Origin: an uncultured Pirellula sp.
Lineage (GTDB): Bacteria > Planctomycetota > Planctomycetia > Pirellulales > Pirellulaceae
Length of the DNA: 7,736 nucleotides
NCBI GenBank assembly: GCA_903837255.1
Contig: CAILTZ010000828.1
Location: 1-7,736 of the forward strand
Reading direction: 5' to 3'
The notes under the pieces: generated by a model
Told to the model about the DNA's origin: nothing
Database searches by the model: none
The model's input: only the letters and a program-made list of their open reading frames with translations
Program-made: the position numbers and the translations under genes
Shown: one piece after another, positions 6,074 to 7,736 of the stretch
Numbering within the stretch: position 1 is the first letter of the stretch
Layout of the letters: each line of letters starts with the position of its first letter

Positions 6074-7237
6074 ATGAACCAACGACAAACACTTCCCAAG
6101 CCACGCAGTGCGCGGCCCAATGATAAGCGTCCTAGCGATACTGGGATGAGCCTCCCTCCGGTCCTGTTTTCGCTCCCAGATCTGTCCGAACCCCGCACCG
6201 CAGAACCCCCGAACCCTGCTTACCAAGCGACCCTCGCTAGTGCTGCGTCTGTGGGCCGCGAAATGCCGCACGTACTGTCCACCGCTATACATCCCCAGGA
6301 TTCGAAATATTCGCAGGACTCGCATAGAGCTACGTCTTCGAACGTACTGAATGCAGCGATAGGTTTTCTGGCTTTCGCAACCCTGCTCATCGGCGCGAAA
6401 CTCTACACCGACCACCGAGTCGTCGAGCGAGCGCGTGCCTCTGAGCAACCACAGCGAATGACCACAGTCGCCCCCACCGCTCCCAAGACCGCCAGCCCGA
6501 GTCAAAGTCGTGGTCCAAACCAAAGCCCAAGCGGAAATGGAAACGGAAATGGAATTGAAAATGGGAACCGCAATGCCTTCAACGCTGGTCCTCAGCAGGC
6601 CACCTATGAAACGCCCATTCCAACCAACCATCCACAACCCACTGAATCTCGCGAGTCGAGCAACAAAGCTGTCCTGGAAATTTCTGATCCAGTAGTATCG
6701 GCAAGCTACCCAGCACAAGCAATCCATGGGAGTTCGTCGCCTCGGCAAACCCCTGCGGGCTCCGACCCGATCCCTTCGGCCCCCATGCCGTCACTTGAGC
6801 CCATCGAGCCTCCTGCACCGATGGCTCAACCCAACTCAATACCAAGGGCTCCTTACCAACCCCAATCGACCTCGCAACCCCCTGCATCACAATCCGCCAT
6901 CCCTCAATCAACACCAGCGCTGGCGGTTTCTCCAAGCCCAATCCCAGCCACGTCGCTGAATACCCGGGACATGATTTTGCTCCGACAAGGCAAATCGATT
7001 GACCTCTACAACAGAGACCCAGCCCGAGAGTCCAAGCCTGTCGCGCTTCATGCAAACGCAAGTGCCAGCAACGGCACACAACTCACCGGTGAAACCTATC
7101 CAGCGGTTCGTCAACGATACGAACCGATCAGCGCTCCTCCTATGCCCGCCACCTATGGCAGGCCGACATCGATGGAGGTCCCAACACCCCCCAAACCGTA
7201 TGAGCCTATCGGAATAACAAAGGAAGATGCCTTATGA
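6074..7237 (+). CDS. Single-pass membrane protein with Pro/Ser-rich tail, unknown function
   Basis: I do not recognise a named family. Counting 387 residues from ATG 6074, the protein has a polar N-terminal part of about 90 residues with Pro, Ser and Arg, then one hydrophobic segment at about 91-109 (LNAAIGFLAFATLLIG) followed by charged residues (HRVVERAR). A long low-complexity region rich in Pro, Ser, Gln and Ala comes next, and includes a Gly-Asn tract (154-167). The last 100 residues are less biased (MILLRQGKSIDLYNRDP, TYPAVRQRYEPI). There is no signal peptide at the N-terminus, so a cytoplasmic head, one membrane pass and an extended extracytoplasmic tail is the likely topology. Its stop overlaps the start of a CpsD-like ATPase as ATGA, so the two are probably co-translated and may act together in polysaccharide synthesis or export; a single helix argues against a standard two-helix Wzz/Wzc co-polymerase. 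The start could also be ATG 6053, adding seven residues. Confidence 0.75.
   Translation: MNQRQTLPKPRSARPNDKRPSDTGMSLPPVLFSLPDLSEPRTAEPPNPAYQATLASAASVGREMPHVLSTAIHPQDSKYSQDSHRATSSNVLNAAIGFLAFATLLIGAKLYTDHRVVERARASEQPQRMTTVAPTAPKTASPSQSRGPNQSPSGNGNGNGIENGNRNAFNAGPQQATYETPIPTNHPQPTESRESSNKAVLEISDPVVSASYPAQAIHGSSSPRQTPAGSDPIPSAPMPSLEPIEPPAPMAQPNSIPRAPYQPQSTSQPPASQSAIPQSTPALAVSPSPIPATSLNTRDMILLRQGKSIDLYNRDPARESKPVALHANASASNGTQLTGETYPAVRQRYEPISAPPMPATYGRPTSMEVPTPPKPYEPIGITKEDAL
6533..6574 (+). repeat. Short GGAAAY-type repeat coding for a Gly-Asn tract
   Basis: Units of six bases of the form GGAAAT/GGAAAC are repeated, then decay (GGAATT, GAAAAT, GGGAAC, CGCAAT). They are in frame with the membrane protein and encode GNGNGNGIENGNRN. 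The tract is probably a flexible linker prone to length change by slippage. Confidence 0.8.
7221..7226 (+). promoter_or_regulatory. Ribosome binding site of the CpsD-like ATPase gene
   Basis: AGGAAG lies seven bases before ATG 7234, inside the last codons of the preceding gene. It is the strongest Shine-Dalgarno match in the window and fixes the start of the partial gene at the right edge. Confidence 0.75.
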
Positions 7238-7736
7238 GCCAGACACCGATCTCTTTTCTTGGTCCTTGGGATACCGATTCGGCTTTGCCCACGCAAGGCG
7301 TTCGAAAACAGCTTGAACGAGCCACTGCGCCGGAGGAACCTTGGGATTCCCCAGAACCTATCTCTCCGTGCTGGGAAGTCGATGCGTTTTGCTGGCCTGA
7401 GGTAGTCCTGAAACTTCAAGAGGTCAATACCGAGTCGATGAGGCGAGTCAGTCAACACCTTGCTGCCTCGAATCATGCCGGTTTGAAAGTTTTGGCGGTC
7501 ACCAGTGGCGAGCGAGGCGTAGGTCGATCCACCGTTTCGATGCACTTGGCCCGCGCCGCTTCCCAAGCCGGCTTGAGGGTCGCACTGGTAGATGCCGATC
7601 TGCAACATCCAAGCCTGATCGACCAGCTCCAAATCGATGCCCCAAACTCCTGGCATCAATGCATCACCGATCGACTCTCGATGGACGAAGCTGCGGTCTG
7701 TTCGGTCGAAGAAAATATCGCGATCTTTCCGTTGAC
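7234..7736 (+). CDS. ParA/MinD-type ATPase of the exopolysaccharide (CpsD-like) class, 3' end cut off
   Basis: Partial gene: 167 codons are present and the reading frame runs off the window without a stop. After an N-terminal region of about 80 residues with several Trp and Glu, a P-loop ATPase domain begins: LKVLAVTSGERGVGRSTVS (84-102), an amphipathic helix MHLARAASQAG, then the Walker A' strand RVALVDADLQHP (115-126) with Asp120 and Asp122. This order matches the SIMIBI-class ATPases used as bacterial tyrosine kinases or chain-length regulators (CpsD, CapB, Wzc C-domain). The usual GKST of the P-loop reads GRST (Arg98). Whether a tyrosine-rich tail follows cannot be seen. The start is set by a strong AGGAAG and an ATGA overlap with the previous gene, so the two are very likely one operon. 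Role inferred: controlling surface polysaccharide synthesis or export at the inner membrane. Other ParA-superfamily roles are not excluded. Confidence 0.8.
   Translation, partial: MSQTPISFLGPWDTDSALPTQGVRKQLERATAPEEPWDSPEPISPCWEVDAFCWPEVVLKLQEVNTESMRRVSQHLAASNHAGLKVLAVTSGERGVGRSTVSMHLARAASQAGLRVALVDADLQHPSLIDQLQIDAPNSWHQCITDRLSMDEAAVCSVEENIAIFPL

Noticed and set aside
6038..6748. 236-codon open frame on the - strand
   Set aside because: It is antisense to the membrane protein gene, and the + strand reading has a ribosome binding site, a plausible membrane helix and ATGA coupling to the next gene. The reverse translation is rich in Arg, Gly and Trp, as expected from reading Pro/Ser codons backwards.

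Overview
The window looks like an ordinary chromosomal stretch from a moderately GC-rich bacterium. The composition, the frequent TCGATCGA-type words, the full-length HrpA and the style of the exopolysaccharide-type genes at the right end suggest a planctomycete of the Pirellula/Rhodopirellula kind. That assignment is inference; there is no rRNA or other marker gene here. All supported genes lie on the + strand.

Layout. Bases 1-437 hold no confidently supported gene. They carry a striking array of an 18-bp direct repeat (four perfect copies plus a decayed fifth, 187-276) and, further on, two copies of a different motif also spaced 18 bp apart (380-411). A small open frame (184-441) spans both and ends in an ATGA overlap with the next gene. 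Bases 438-1700 encode an ABC-2 type transporter permease. Its stop overlaps by four bases (ATGA) the start of a full-length HrpA-type DEAH-box RNA helicase (1697-5758). A gene-poor interval (5759-6073) follows, containing degenerate 9-bp GTCAA-type repeats and a GC-rich perfect inverted repeat. After it come a single-pass membrane protein with a long Pro/Ser/Gln-rich tail (6074-7237) and, again by ATGA overlap, the N-terminal part of a ParA/MinD-superfamily ATPase resembling CpsD/Wzc-type exopolysaccharide ATPases (7234 to the window end).

How the genes fit together. The permease would need an ATP-binding partner, which is not in the window. Its coupling to hrpA is probably translational economy rather than shared function. 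The last two genes look like the beginning of an operon for surface polysaccharide or export that continues to the right: a membrane-anchored protein followed by a P-loop ATPase. The most unusual points are the repeat-built leader ORF before the permease and the Walker A lysine-to-arginine change (GRST in place of GKST) in the ATPase. I found no CRISPR array, tRNA, rRNA, transposase or phage gene. Nothing here clearly amounts to a new defence or mobile system.
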